From contig NZ_JABAOB010000007.1 of NCBI RefSeq assembly GCF_012726295.1, positions 248,001-312,000 of the forward strand: a stretch of 64,000 nucleotides of DNA. Reading direction: 5' to 3'. Shown in pieces: positions 7,425 to 15,502 of this stretch (the stretch's first letter is position 1; the number at the start of each line of letters is the position of its first letter). The stretch comes from Chitinophaga sp. Ak27 (GTDB lineage: Bacteria; Bacteroidota; Bacteroidia; Chitinophagales; Chitinophagaceae). Below the pieces are notes generated by a model. That model was not told the origin of the DNA. It saw nothing but the letters and a program-made list of their open reading frames with translations, and did not search any database. A program made the position numbers and the translations under genes.

Positions 7425-8760
7425 CGGACGGACCTAATACAAATTTGTTACGATTGGTACAGATGCCTTTTCGAAGCGGTTCATCGCTGATGTCCACGTG
7501 GATGGGCTTTCCAGTGAGCCGGTCGCCTAAGCGTAAGCCAAAAGGACTGATCGAAGATTGATAGGAAGTTTCCAGGTTTAAAAAGCAACTGGCCTGGTCG
7601 ATAAAGGTGTCAAAGGTGTCGTTCTGAGGAAAAGCAGCCCCATTGCCCGGGATCCCTGCCCACCAGATCTGCGCGGCGCCAAAGGTTTCCAACTTCGCCG
7701 CTGCATCCATCTGCGCCAATCCTGAACTGACCAGGTTTTTTAAGTCTTTGAGTTGTTCCTCCTGGCTGGTCCAAACCATAATATTGAAGTGCGCCTTTAC
7801 CGGGGCCCTGCCCTGGGAGATGGATTCATTCAGGAAGTCATTGGTTGCTGCATGGGAAATGGAGTTTTCGCGGCTATAAGCCGACAGGGATTGCAGGCGC
7901 AGACGTTTGGCTTCCAGCTTCTGAATGGTTTTTGCCGCATCATCAATAAAGATATACTGGTTGTAGATGTGGTTGCAACCCAATAACTGGCCCAGGGTGG
8001 AGGCGAAACCGACGCTGAACTTGGTCCGGTCGGTACTGTAACGGTCATAGTTGATCCTTGATCCGCACAGTGCCGGCAGGTCTGCGGCATCACCTAACGT
8101 ATAGACCTGCACGTGTTGGTCGCCGACCCGGATGCCCGGATTAAACTGAATGTCCTTAATGCCAAAATCCTCATTTTCCGATAAGGTACAATAGCGTTCA
8201 ATGAGGCCCATCGTCCTGGAATGGCTGGTGAGTTGCTCCCCTTTCAGGCGCGTCACCTTTGCAAAGCTGCTGTCTTCCAGGATGCGCTTTAGCTGTCCGC
8301 AACTGTCGGAGAAATCCTGTAAGGCCTGCGTATCCAGGGTTTGACGTGGCACAATCGAAGGCCTGATCAGGTTAGAGTACATCGACGTACTGACCTTTTT
8401 GCCTTCTGGTTTTTTGGTCAGGTACAAATAACAGGTATGCTCTAAAAATGGCCTTTCGTTAAAAAAACGGTTACTGGCCTGGCTTAAAAAACTGGTGTCG
8501 CCCTTTTCTGCTGAAGCCTGAAAGTCCGGTTTAAACTGCCGCTCTACAAACCAATCCTGCTTATGAAACACGGTATGTTTCGGCAGTACTTTTATGGCTT
8601 TGATCCAGGTTTGGTGGAACGCCTCATATTCCTGGTCACTCAGGGTAAAAATCTCCGGCAAATCCACTTTAAATACCAGGGTGAGATCACCCTGTTTACT
8701 CACGATTACATCGTGTTCCACGCCCATAATAGGCATGATTTCATCCATCCACTTTTCCAT
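7399..8760 (-). CDS. traG: TraG conjugative ATPase, N-terminal half (gene interrupted)
   Basis: 453 aa from ATG 8760. It matches the N-terminal half of Bacteroidota TraG: the opening MEKWMDEIMPIMGVEHDVIV, the long substrate- and partner-binding domain, and the run-in to the P-loop (NRNKFVLGPSG). At that point it diverges to AYRVIFN and stops at 7399-7401. The expected continuation (GPSGSGKS) resumes in the same frame 51 nt later. A palindromic insert therefore separates the two halves of the Walker A motif. Unless the stops are bypassed or are an assembly error, this element cannot make a working transfer ATPase. Confidence 0.85.
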   Translation of the reverse strand: MEKWMDEIMPIMGVEHDVIVSKQGDLTLVFKVDLPEIFTLSDQEYEAFHQTWIKAIKVLPKHTVFHKQDWFVERQFKPDFQASAEKGDTSFLSQASNRFFNERPFLEHTCYLYLTKKPEGKKVSTSMYSNLIRPSIVPRQTLDTQALQDFSDSCGQLKRILEDSSFAKVTRLKGEQLTSHSRTMGLIERYCTLSENEDFGIKDIQFNPGIRVGDQHVQVYTLGDAADLPALCGSRINYDRYSTDRTKFSVGFASTLGQLLGCNHIYNQYIFIDDAAKTIQKLEAKRLRLQSLSAYSRENSISHAATNDFLNESISQGRAPVKAHFNIMVWTSQEEQLKDLKNLVSSGLAQMDAAAKLETFGAAQIWWAGIPGNGAAFPQNDTFDTFIDQASCFLNLETSYQSSISPFGLRLGDRLTGKPIHVDISDEPLRKGICTNRNKFVLGPSGAYRVIFN

Positions 8761-8873
8761 CTCACTATGTCTATTTCACTAAAGCGGCAATATTGCCTGA
8801 AGAATTGGGGTACTCTATTGGGGTTGGTTAACTTGATCATTACGGTTTTGATCTTAGGGGTTAAGGGGCTGAA

Positions 8874-10091
8874 CTACGATCCATCTGGCGCCCGGTGGGT
8901 AGGCTGACCGTTGTATGCAGGAGGGCCCTGAACCTCTTTTTCAATCTGATTTCTTCGGATCATTTCCGGTATGGCTGTTTTGATGAGCGGCACGATTTTA
9001 ATTTTCTCCGGATCGATCTTCCAGTCATAATTGCAAATCAGGGCGGTAGGGGCAAGGCCACATAAACCGGCAAAACCAATCAAGTCCAGGTCATGTAGCC
9101 TTGGAAAGCTCATCGCCACCACCTGATCAGGCATTTGAATCAGCTGGTGATACCGGTGTTCCAGGCTGACCGGCAGCTGTTGCAGGGTGTCAAAGTATTT
9201 TTCGGAAGGTTCGTACATATCCACCGACCGGAAGTGAAAGGCCTGTTCAGGGTTGTCCTTCCGATAGATTCGAAGCCGGCAGATATCGACCACGTAATCC
9301 TTTCCGCCCAGCTGCATAAGCGGGAGCTCTCCATTCAGCCGGTTGCTCAGGGCCTGATCCACATACTGGAACCCCATTTGTTCCGCTAAGCTGCTGCGGT
9401 TATAGGCCTCAATGATTGCAGGGTTAAGGCTTTTGAAACCTTGGATCAATTCCATCGGTAAGATAAACCAGGATAGTTGCTCCTCATTGATAAGGGTGAT
9501 CCCTTGACCATATATCCGTTTGAGTCTACTGCTATAACGTCCATACACGGCGTCCTGCTGCTGTTTTAGGCCATCCAGATGCACGGCCCGATGAAGCTTT
9601 CCCATCTCAAACAACTGCTTTCTCTCTGTATCCAGTTCAAACAAGTCGCCATGGATGACAAACATGCCGACATAATTCACTTTGGCGGGTTGATACAGGA
9701 CAATACCGCGTTCCGCATAGATGGGGAGCTGATTTTCTATCCGCCTGGAAAGCAGCCCATCAATGTAAGCGTACCCATGGTGCCCAAGGAGGCTTTGCTG
9801 ATTGAACCTGATCACCTGGGCTGCAGTCGGACGATCCGTTCCGGTCAGCAAGGTTTGTGGAATGAAAAATGCCCAAATGTATTTCTCCCGGGTAAGCATA
9901 TACGGTTTGGTATAAGGATAGAACTCCTTGTCCCGGGTATTGTACATGCCCGCCAGGTAGCCATCGGCAAGATCAAAGGTTCTCCCTGATCCCCATTTGA
10001 TGCAAGCCCGTTGCCCTTTTAAGAGCCTTTGACTTTTATCCACTTCAAACAAATCTCCATGTATGGCCAGCATACCTTCATATTTTTCCAT
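8874..10091 (-). CDS. ICE hypothetical protein with tandem repeat domains
   Basis: 405 aa, ATG at 10091, located between TraF-side genes and traG. Internal repeats are visible: GMLAIHGDLFEVDKSQRLL near the N-terminus recurs as GMFVIHGDLFELDTERKQL in the middle. Each repeat is preceded or followed by a NQLPIYAE/GELPLMQL-type strand and an alanine/asparagine-rich helix (VIRFNQQSLLGHHGYAYIDG; AYNRSSLAEQMGFQYVDQAL). No signal peptide or transmembrane segment is seen. The neighbouring 10102-10953 gene has a related unit (QLPEIKIGIRKYTLDWGNRQ). Function not recognised; probably a cytoplasmic accessory of transfer. Confidence 0.6.
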   Translation of the reverse strand: MEKYEGMLAIHGDLFEVDKSQRLLKGQRACIKWGSGRTFDLADGYLAGMYNTRDKEFYPYTKPYMLTREKYIWAFFIPQTLLTGTDRPTAAQVIRFNQQSLLGHHGYAYIDGLLSRRIENQLPIYAERGIVLYQPAKVNYVGMFVIHGDLFELDTERKQLFEMGKLHRAVHLDGLKQQQDAVYGRYSSRLKRIYGQGITLINEEQLSWFILPMELIQGFKSLNPAIIEAYNRSSLAEQMGFQYVDQALSNRLNGELPLMQLGGKDYVVDICRLRIYRKDNPEQAFHFRSVDMYEPSEKYFDTLQQLPVSLEHRYHQLIQMPDQVVAMSFPRLHDLDLIGFAGLCGLAPTALICNYDWKIDPEKIKIVPLIKTAIPEMIRRNQIEKEVQGPPAYNGQPTHRAPDGS

Positions 10092-10101
10092 CGTCTTACT
10101 A

Positions 10102-10953
10102 TTAATTTAAACCGAACTTCCTGCCTTTGCCCATGAAAGGACTCTGCGCGATCTTTTGTTCTTCTGCTCTTTTTTGATCGATCATCAGCTTTGCAGCCTG
10201 GGGGTGAACAGCAACCAGTAAAGCGCGGTGTTCTTTTTTGTAGGGATACGCACCCAACAGGTCGGTATCCTTAAAACCGCATTCCCTGGCTACCGCTACG
10301 CTATCCAGTATCCTTTCATGCGGAATATCAATAATGACACATTCATCCAGATTGACCTCTTCATGATAGGAGCGATAGGCTTTCCCGGTTTTTAAATTGA
10401 AAAAGGCATTGTAGCCTCCTTCTTGTGGAGCAAGGTCACTAAACCGCAGGATCTCTTTTGGATCGTTCACCTTAATCATTTGCCGGTTCCCCCAATCCAG
10501 TGTATATTTCCTGATACCGATTTTAATCTCCGGTAACTGACCTTGCAGCCTTTGCTCTAAATGCTCGGTACCGTAAATGTCTTTGTACCGCTCATATTGC
10601 TCTTTCCGATAAGCAGGCAGACCTTTGAAAAATTCGGTATCGGATTTACCTTTTACATAAGCAGAAGGAACGCCATAAAGAAAGCTCAGTTCACCGGGCG
10701 AAGCATAAGTCAATCCACGAACCTTCGCGACATGCAGTCCTTGTATATCGTTACCTATCGCTTCTGGAGTTGCAATATTTTTAGTCTTGGGATCATAAAG
10801 GAACCAGTACCCACCCTCCTCGATACTCATCTTGTCTGTCAGCAAGATCTTATTGTTCGGGTCTTGTGTCTCCACCAGCGCCCTTTGGATAAAGTCATAA
10901 TGGAAACGGGTGCCGTCTTTCATGGTGATCTGCACGGTGTATCTACTTGCCAT
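10102..10953 (-). CDS. ICE hypothetical protein related to the following gene
   Basis: 283 aa with ATG at 10953; it ends ten bases before the 8874-10091 gene. The protein has two beta-rich units (RYTVQITMKDGTRFHYDFIQ and IKIGIRKYTLDWGNRQMIKV), each followed by a motif like EEGGYWFLYDPKT or QEGGYNAFFNLKT, and helices with YGTEHLEQRLQGQLPE. The tail GKGRKFGLN is basic and resembles the tails of the 2135-4349 family. No enzymatic motif is seen. Possibly a paralogue of its neighbour after divergence. Function unknown. Confidence 0.55.
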   Translation of the reverse strand: MASRYTVQITMKDGTRFHYDFIQRALVETQDPNNKILLTDKMSIEEGGYWFLYDPKTKNIATPEAIGNDIQGLHVAKVRGLTYASPGELSFLYGVPSAYVKGKSDTEFFKGLPAYRKEQYERYKDIYGTEHLEQRLQGQLPEIKIGIRKYTLDWGNRQMIKVNDPKEILRFSDLAPQEGGYNAFFNLKTGKAYRSYHEEVNLDECVIIDIPHERILDSVAVARECGFKDTDLLGAYPYKKEHRALLVAVHPQAAKLMIDQKRAEEQKIAQSPFMGKGRKFGLN

Positions 10954-10994
10954 AGCTCACTATTCTATATTGATGACCATCCCATACCACGCCT

Positions 10995-11378
10995 TCATCC
11001 ATGGATAAGGGTGGATCGGGTTAACAAATTCTTCTTTACCGGGTTATTTTTTTTTCTTGACCGGCCCAGCTCCCGGTAAACCTTTCTGCTATTCGATTTG
11101 ATCAGTTTGGGCACCTGCCGCATGGCCATCTTTTTGAGCAGTCCATGCTCGCCATATTTCGCGCTCATGGCGTATACCTTCATCACCAAAGCGGTGCCCA
11201 GGCCACCAATCATCACCAGGCCCAGATAGACATTAATACCAAGGATATACACCACCGAAAACAAGAGCAACAGGCTTAACAGGCCACCAGCTAAATACCA
11301 GATGTACTGTGCTTTTAACCCCTTGAATTCAATGCTGCGGTTAATACCCTTATTGATTTCATACACACTGTTGGCCAT
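10995..11378 (-). CDS. traF: TraF (DUF4133) conjugative transposon membrane protein
   Basis: 127 aa. It starts MANSVYEINKGINRSIEFKG and has two adjacent transmembrane helices (YIWYLAGGLLSLLLLFSVVY and LGLVMIGGLGTALVMKVYAM), followed by a basic cytosolic tail. This is the DUF4133/TraF pattern of Bacteroidota ICEs and corresponds to the VirB3-type inner-membrane component that works with the VirB4-type ATPase TraG. It normally lies just before TraG; here two extra hypotheticals intervene. Confidence 0.85.
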   Translation of the reverse strand: MANSVYEINKGINRSIEFKGLKAQYIWYLAGGLLSLLLLFSVVYILGINVYLGLVMIGGLGTALVMKVYAMSAKYGEHGLLKKMAMRQVPKLIKSNSRKVYRELGRSRKKNNPVKKNLLTRSTLIHG

Positions 11379-11462
11379 AACGCTCTTTCTAAGGATGAAA
11401 CAAATGGTTTGATACTTCTTTTTAACTCGTCTTTTCCAACTCCCCGGGCCCCTCCAGGGAGA

Positions 11463-11894
11463 TTAGCCGATCAGGTAACCGGCTATCTCCCCAATGACCC
11501 TATGCTCCAGGCGGTGATCTGGGGGCACCTGGGTATCAAAATCAAAATCCTCAAAGGCCTGCTGGCAATGCCCGATCAACTGGATCATTTTATACCGGAG
11601 TACCCCGGCGGTTTTAAAATTTTTATAGTCGTCCGGGAATTCTTCCTGCAATACCATTAGCAGATACTGGTATTTTGATGGCGGCAGATCTTTAATGATC
11701 TGCTGCATGCAGGCATCCACAATTTGCTGCGCGGTTTCTCCCTGTGCGATCAGTTCATCCATTAAGGGTCGAACTAAAGTAACTCTATCCTCCAGGTAGG
11801 TCGATAGGGGTACATCGGCGGTAAACTGTTGTACCATGTCCGGATAATATTCGGCGACATAGCGCTGTAGCGCTTCTTTGAGTAATTTTTCCAT
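11463..11894 (-). CDS. ICE hypothetical protein between traE and traF
   Basis: 143 aa; its ATG at 11894 overlaps the stop of traE (ATGA), which indicates coupled translation. Soluble and helical, with acidic/aromatic segments (ALQRYVAEYYPDMVQQF, PPSKYQYLLMVLQEEFPDDY, CQQAFEDFDFD). No signal peptide. I do not recognise a named domain. Its coupling to traE suggests a role in, or dosage matched to, the transfer apparatus. Confidence 0.65.
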   Translation of the reverse strand: MEKLLKEALQRYVAEYYPDMVQQFTADVPLSTYLEDRVTLVRPLMDELIAQGETAQQIVDACMQQIIKDLPPSKYQYLLMVLQEEFPDDYKNFKTAGVLRYKMIQLIGHCQQAFEDFDFDTQVPPDHRLEHRVIGEIAGYLIG

Positions 11895-12238
11895 CAGTCG
11901 AGTCCAAAAAAACTTTTAATAATCGTTGCCACCACCACCAGGAAGATGCAGCTACCAAACCACGAGGCGGCCACTTTGCTGGTGTCCTGGTCCCCCGAAT
12001 TCCACTTCTGGTACACTTTTACGGCGCCAATCAATCCAAGAACACCGCCTACCGCGTACATGAGTGACGTACCTACACCAAAATAGCTACGGACGGCCTT
12101 GTCGGCGGCTTGTATGCCTTTGGATCCATCGGCGGTTCCCTGGGCCTGGACACCAATCTCCATCAGGAGCAGATAAGCCAGTGTGACTGTGCCCAGCACT
12201 TTTTTTTGGGATACTCCCTTGATTTTCCATCTACACAT
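11894..12238 (-). CDS. traE: TraE (DUF4134) conjugative transposon protein
   Basis: 114 aa. An N-terminal hydrophobic signal (LGTVTLAYLLLMEIGVQAQG) is followed by a short loop and two transmembrane helices (SLMYAVGGVLGLIGAVKVY and WFGSCIFLVVVATIIKSFF) split by a QKWNSGDQD loop. This is the DUF4134/TraE signature, the VirB2-pilin-like component in Bacteroidota conjugative transposons. It normally precedes TraF; here one small gene lies between them. Confidence 0.88.
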   Translation of the reverse strand: MCRWKIKGVSQKKVLGTVTLAYLLLMEIGVQAQGTADGSKGIQAADKAVRSYFGVGTSLMYAVGGVLGLIGAVKVYQKWNSGDQDTSKVAASWFGSCIFLVVVATIIKSFFGLD

Positions 12239-12637
12239 TTCTCTCTCTCATTTTAAGGTTAACTCTTGTCCCTTTCCTCAGCTCCCCGCCCAAACGGGCA
12301 GGGAGAGGGAGGTCAGGTCGGCTGTCTGCCACTGCTGCTCTACTCCGTTACGCACACACCATTCCCGCAGCTGGCAGCAGCCGATATTTTCATCACATTC
12401 TTTTTGTTCTATTCTGGCCTGCAACAGGCCACTGTTAAGACTTTCCCGGTTCTCCCTGCCTACAGGCAGGGAGTGGGAAAGCTGACCGGCAAAAAACAAC
12501 TCCGGGTTGGGGTTAACACGTTGCTCAGTAGCGTGGAGCTTTAAGCGGGTCAATCACTTCAAAGGGGCTTTATTTTGGCTCTTGCTCCCCGCCTGGGGCC
12601 ACAGCGGGGAACGCCAGCTAAACCGGTTCCAGATGCT
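12239..12637. repeat. Non-coding gap with three GC-rich hairpins
   Basis: About 400 bp between two tra-operon genes without a supported gene. It contains CTCCCTGCC-taca-GGCAGGGAG at 12452-12473, extended outwards by CTTTCCC/GGGAAAG. A similar hairpin with one mismatch sits at 12282-12306 (CTCCCcGCCC-aac-GGGCaGGGAG), and a third GC-rich hairpin lies near 12584-12609. The first two share the same stem, so they look like copies of one element. They could act as mRNA processing or stability sites, or as attenuators upstream of traE. Confidence 0.5.
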
Positions 12638-13099
12638 TCACACCATTGTCCACAACTGCTCTACCTCACTTCTGCTTGGCATAATGGAACCATGTATCTT
12701 ACATTGTGAGAGGATCAGTTCTGTGATGCCCCTGCGCAGAATATCATCCTCAATACCTGGATATCCGGCCATCAATCCACGCAATTCCTCCAGCATTTCT
12801 TCTTTGCCCAGCTCCCGGTCCACGTAATCCGGGATGGCCCTTTTGATGTGACCAATCAGGCGTTCGGCTTGCTGGAAATTCAGCTCCTCCGTTTGTTCAG
12901 GGGAAAGCCGGGCGGTTTTGCTAAAAGGATCAATGATCTCCGGCTCTATAAAGTCATCGTCTAGGTCTACCTGCCGGTTTTGAACAGGCGACTTCATTTG
13001 CCGCTGATGCCGGAGATAAAAGATCACGAGGTAGTAGATCAGTGCCAGCACCAGGATCACGGTGCCAAAATCTTTCCAGGAGTAGTTCAGAATTTTCAT
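12638..13099 (-). CDS. Small membrane protein at the head of the tra operon
   Basis: 153 aa from ATG 13099. One N-terminal transmembrane helix (DFGTVILVLALIYYLVIFYL) is followed by a basic stretch and an acidic, helical cytosolic domain (DLDDDFIEPEIIDPFSK ... EEMLEELRGLMAGYPGIEDD). This is a common kind of first gene before TraE in Bacteroidota ICEs, but I cannot name it. Nothing is coded on this strand immediately upstream, so the operon promoter probably lies in the gap to the right. Confidence 0.6.
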   Translation of the reverse strand: MKILNYSWKDFGTVILVLALIYYLVIFYLRHQRQMKSPVQNRQVDLDDDFIEPEIIDPFSKTARLSPEQTEELNFQQAERLIGHIKRAIPDYVDRELGKEEMLEELRGLMAGYPGIEDDILRRGITELILSQCKIHGSIMPSRSEVEQLWTMV

Positions 13100-13728
13100 A
13101 TCATTTCTTTTTTAGGTTAATCCGTGTGCAACCTTGTGCTGCGTTGTTTACGATACAAAAGAACCCACAACTGAAAATCTGTACAAGCAACACTTTCCCA
13201 TATGGGGAAATGGTATGTGGAGTATTGCGTTGATTTTTAGCCAGTTAATTTGGAGTAAAAAATATTTGGACTAAGTACTTTTTTGTGGAAATACAGATGA
13301 TCCCTATCAGAAATTAATCTCGATCCAGGCCTGTCAAAAAGTATGATCTGCTTTGATATTTACCTCAGCTGGTAAATTGTATTTAGGTGAAAACATAGTG
13401 AGGATTTCATAAATTTGGGTAGATCATATATTTATCCTATTTTCATCGCAACAATTGACAAAAAGTTCTAACTATCAGAATTTTCTGTACTTATACCCTA
13501 TAGCAAAGGCACAAAGCAGACGGTTTTAATCCCTAGATTTCAAAAGCTACCAGGCAGATAATTCAACAAACACAATGTGAAGATCAGGTAAGTGTGAGTT
13601 CGATATACATTGGACTTAGAAGTAAGGATACTATTGCATCCTGGCTTCCAAGCATTTTGCGACTTAAACAATATCAAGTCCCCATTATAACCACTAAATC
13701 CCCATCTATGATCTGGGTTAAAGTTTTT
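13100..13728. other. Divergent intergenic region between tra operon and metallopeptidase
   Basis: AT-rich region between the divergent genes at 13099 (minus) and 13729 (plus). The reading frame of the metallopeptidase extends back to about 13594, but its signal peptide argues for a start at 13729. No strong hairpin, RNA gene or repeat is seen. It should contain the promoters for both directions. Confidence 0.4.
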
Positions 13729-14808
13729 ATGCCCCGAAAATTTTGGTATTCCACAGTCGTATTTGGAACAATTTTCAATTTTCTGCTGTATTCCTTTACC
13801 TATGCTCAGAGCCGGAAAATTGCAATGAAGAATATCTGTGGCGTGAACTTATATCTCGATAGTGCATTGATTGCAGAGAGTGCCGACATTTCCCCTTTTT
13901 ACGATACCCTGGCAAAGAAACTATTATTTACCACTGGCCACAGTCAACTCGTGTTGCATTTAGCTAATACGGATGATTCCTTTGTAGATTATGTGGCCAC
14001 GGGACTCGGGCAAAAGAATGATGAAATCTACATCCTGATTAATGAGGCAAAATTTAAAGAAGATCAATTCACGGAGAAAATGATCTATAGCTTCCTCGCG
14101 CATGAACTGGGTCATATCACTCAAAATAGTTTGACCAAGGGTGGATCAAAATTGACCCCCAAAGACGAACTGGATGCTGATTATTTTTCAGGGTTCTGGT
14201 CATCACTCCACCAAATGACTAAAGCGGAAAGTCAATTCCCGTTTTCCCAGCTAGAAGCATCAAAAGATGATATTCATCCGCCTTTTGAGCCTAAACGACG
14301 GGATGCGATCGCAGATGGATGGGATGACGCAAAAAAGTCCCAATTAAAAACTCAAATGTCAGTTCTGGAAATAATTAAGCAGATTAGACTCATTAAGATG
14401 GATGATCTAATCAATTTTACGGATACTACTTATAGTGACATATTAAAACAATTTGTGGATGCAGCATGTGTGATTAGACCTGAATATAGAAAAAAAATTA
14501 AAGATAGTTCCGATACAAGAAATTTTCGTATTCATTTAAGCATTCAGTCTAATAATAAAGACATGCCTAATGATACACTAATGAGTATGATCAAAAAAGT
14601 GACCTATGGTCTTCACCATAGCTTCCGGTCCAAACATTCCCGCAATAAGAAGGATATTAAGTTTGTAAAAAGGGATTTTAGCACATCAAATTTCCAACTG
14701 ATAATGGCTGGCGTATACGGAAGTTTCGATATTCCAATCGTGGTTGAATTTTTGGATGAATCCATATATACCTTCACATTTAATCTGCGAGTGAAGCCTA
14801 ATAACTAA
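13729..14808 (+). CDS. Secreted zinc metallopeptidase-like protein (HExxH)
   Basis: 359 aa from ATG 13729, chosen because it gives a good signal peptide (MPRKFWYSTVVFGTIFNFLL, cleavage near TYAQ); ATG 13708 is possible. The zinc motif HELGH starts at residue 125 in the context YSFLAHELGHITQN. A likely third ligand lies in DELDADYFSGFW around residue 146, followed by HPPFEPKRRDAI, as in M48-like gluzincins. The C-terminal 150 residues are unlike known peptidase parts. The 14852 gene follows 43 bp later and encodes another secreted protein. Substrate unknown. Confidence 0.65.
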   Translation: MPRKFWYSTVVFGTIFNFLLYSFTYAQSRKIAMKNICGVNLYLDSALIAESADISPFYDTLAKKLLFTTGHSQLVLHLANTDDSFVDYVATGLGQKNDEIYILINEAKFKEDQFTEKMIYSFLAHELGHITQNSLTKGGSKLTPKDELDADYFSGFWSSLHQMTKAESQFPFSQLEASKDDIHPPFEPKRRDAIADGWDDAKKSQLKTQMSVLEIIKQIRLIKMDDLINFTDTTYSDILKQFVDAACVIRPEYRKKIKDSSDTRNFRIHLSIQSNNKDMPNDTLMSMIKKVTYGLHHSFRSKHSRNKKDIKFVKRDFSTSNFQLIMAGVYGSFDIPIVVEFLDESIYTFTFNLRVKPNN

Positions 14809-14851
14809 TCAACTACATCCAATGTCATTTTTTTACCCTAAAATATACTTT

Positions 14852-15376
14852 ATGAAGAAAATCAAACTTCTCTTTTTGCTGTTGATTGCAATTCCCGCTA
14901 CTCAGGTTTTTTCCCAAGACCTCTGCAAAGGTGGTCCTGCGAAAGGTAATCGAAAAGTTGAAATGAAAGTCTATAAATGTGTGACAGATCTTCAAAATTC
15001 TAAACTCAAAGACACAACCATCCAAAGGCTAAAAAAGGAATATTCAGACCTTCAGGATAAATTCAATGATCTTTTCAAAAAAATGTCCGAGGATCTTAAT
15101 TTGTTCACCAAAAAAGAACGTGTTTGTGAGAAGTATGGTGGAGACCTAAAAGATCTTGTTGCTAAAGCTGATTCATATACTAATACCGCTTTTGAGGCAT
15201 TAGGTAAAAGCAAACCTGCTTCAGTCGGTGCAGACGACATCATTATGATCATCAAGTTACTGGACACCGTGGTTACGGAGCTGACGACCATACGCCAGAA
15301 TAGCTTTTATAACCGGGTCAAATGGGCAGATTGGGAAGGAGTGCCAGACGATTATAAGAAATTGAAAGCCAAATAG
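14852..15376 (+). CDS. Secreted hypothetical protein
   Basis: 174 aa from ATG 14852, which gives a clean signal peptide (MKKIKLLFLLLIAIPATQVF, then SQD); a longer frame from 14822 is unlikely. The mature part is helical and lysine-rich with a coiled-coil tendency (IQRLKKEYSDLQDKFNDLFK), and has four cysteines. It is probably co-transcribed with the metallopeptidase and ended by the hairpin at 15396-15429. It may be a partner, inhibitor or substrate of that enzyme; no motif decides this. Confidence 0.6.
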   Translation: MKKIKLLFLLLIAIPATQVFSQDLCKGGPAKGNRKVEMKVYKCVTDLQNSKLKDTTIQRLKKEYSDLQDKFNDLFKKMSEDLNLFTKKERVCEKYGGDLKDLVAKADSYTNTAFEALGKSKPASVGADDIIMIIKLLDTVVTELTTIRQNSFYNRVKWADWEGVPDDYKKLKAK

Positions 15377-15395
15377 CTTCATAACAAACGAAAGA

Positions 15396-15429
15396 GAAAG
15401 GTGTTCCAAAGAATATTGGGGCACCTTTC
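15396..15429 (+). terminator. Hairpin terminator after the secreted pair
   Basis: GAAAGGTG at 15396-15403 pairs with CACCTTTC at 15422-15429, with additional CC/GG pairing inside. It lies 20 bp after the stop codon. The downstream tract is T-containing but not a pure T run. Confidence 0.6.
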
Positions 15430-15502
15430 CTATAATTATTACAAAGCTTATTGCTTCTAATTACATTTATTTATTTTAGTCACCAAGTTGCGGGAAGAAC
15501 TT

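Noticed and set aside
8769..8907. Plus-strand small frame MSISLKRQYCLKNWGTLLGL with a hydrophobic stretch, between traG and the repeat-domain gene
   Set aside because: It lies opposite the tra operon, overlaps the end of the 8874 gene and has no ribosome-binding site; the hydrophobic stretch can arise by chance.
12278..12553. Minus-strand frame of 91 codons in the hairpin-rich gap, and overlapping plus frames
   Set aside because: No ATG start, low-complexity translation produced by GC-rich hairpins, and overlapping frames on both strands.
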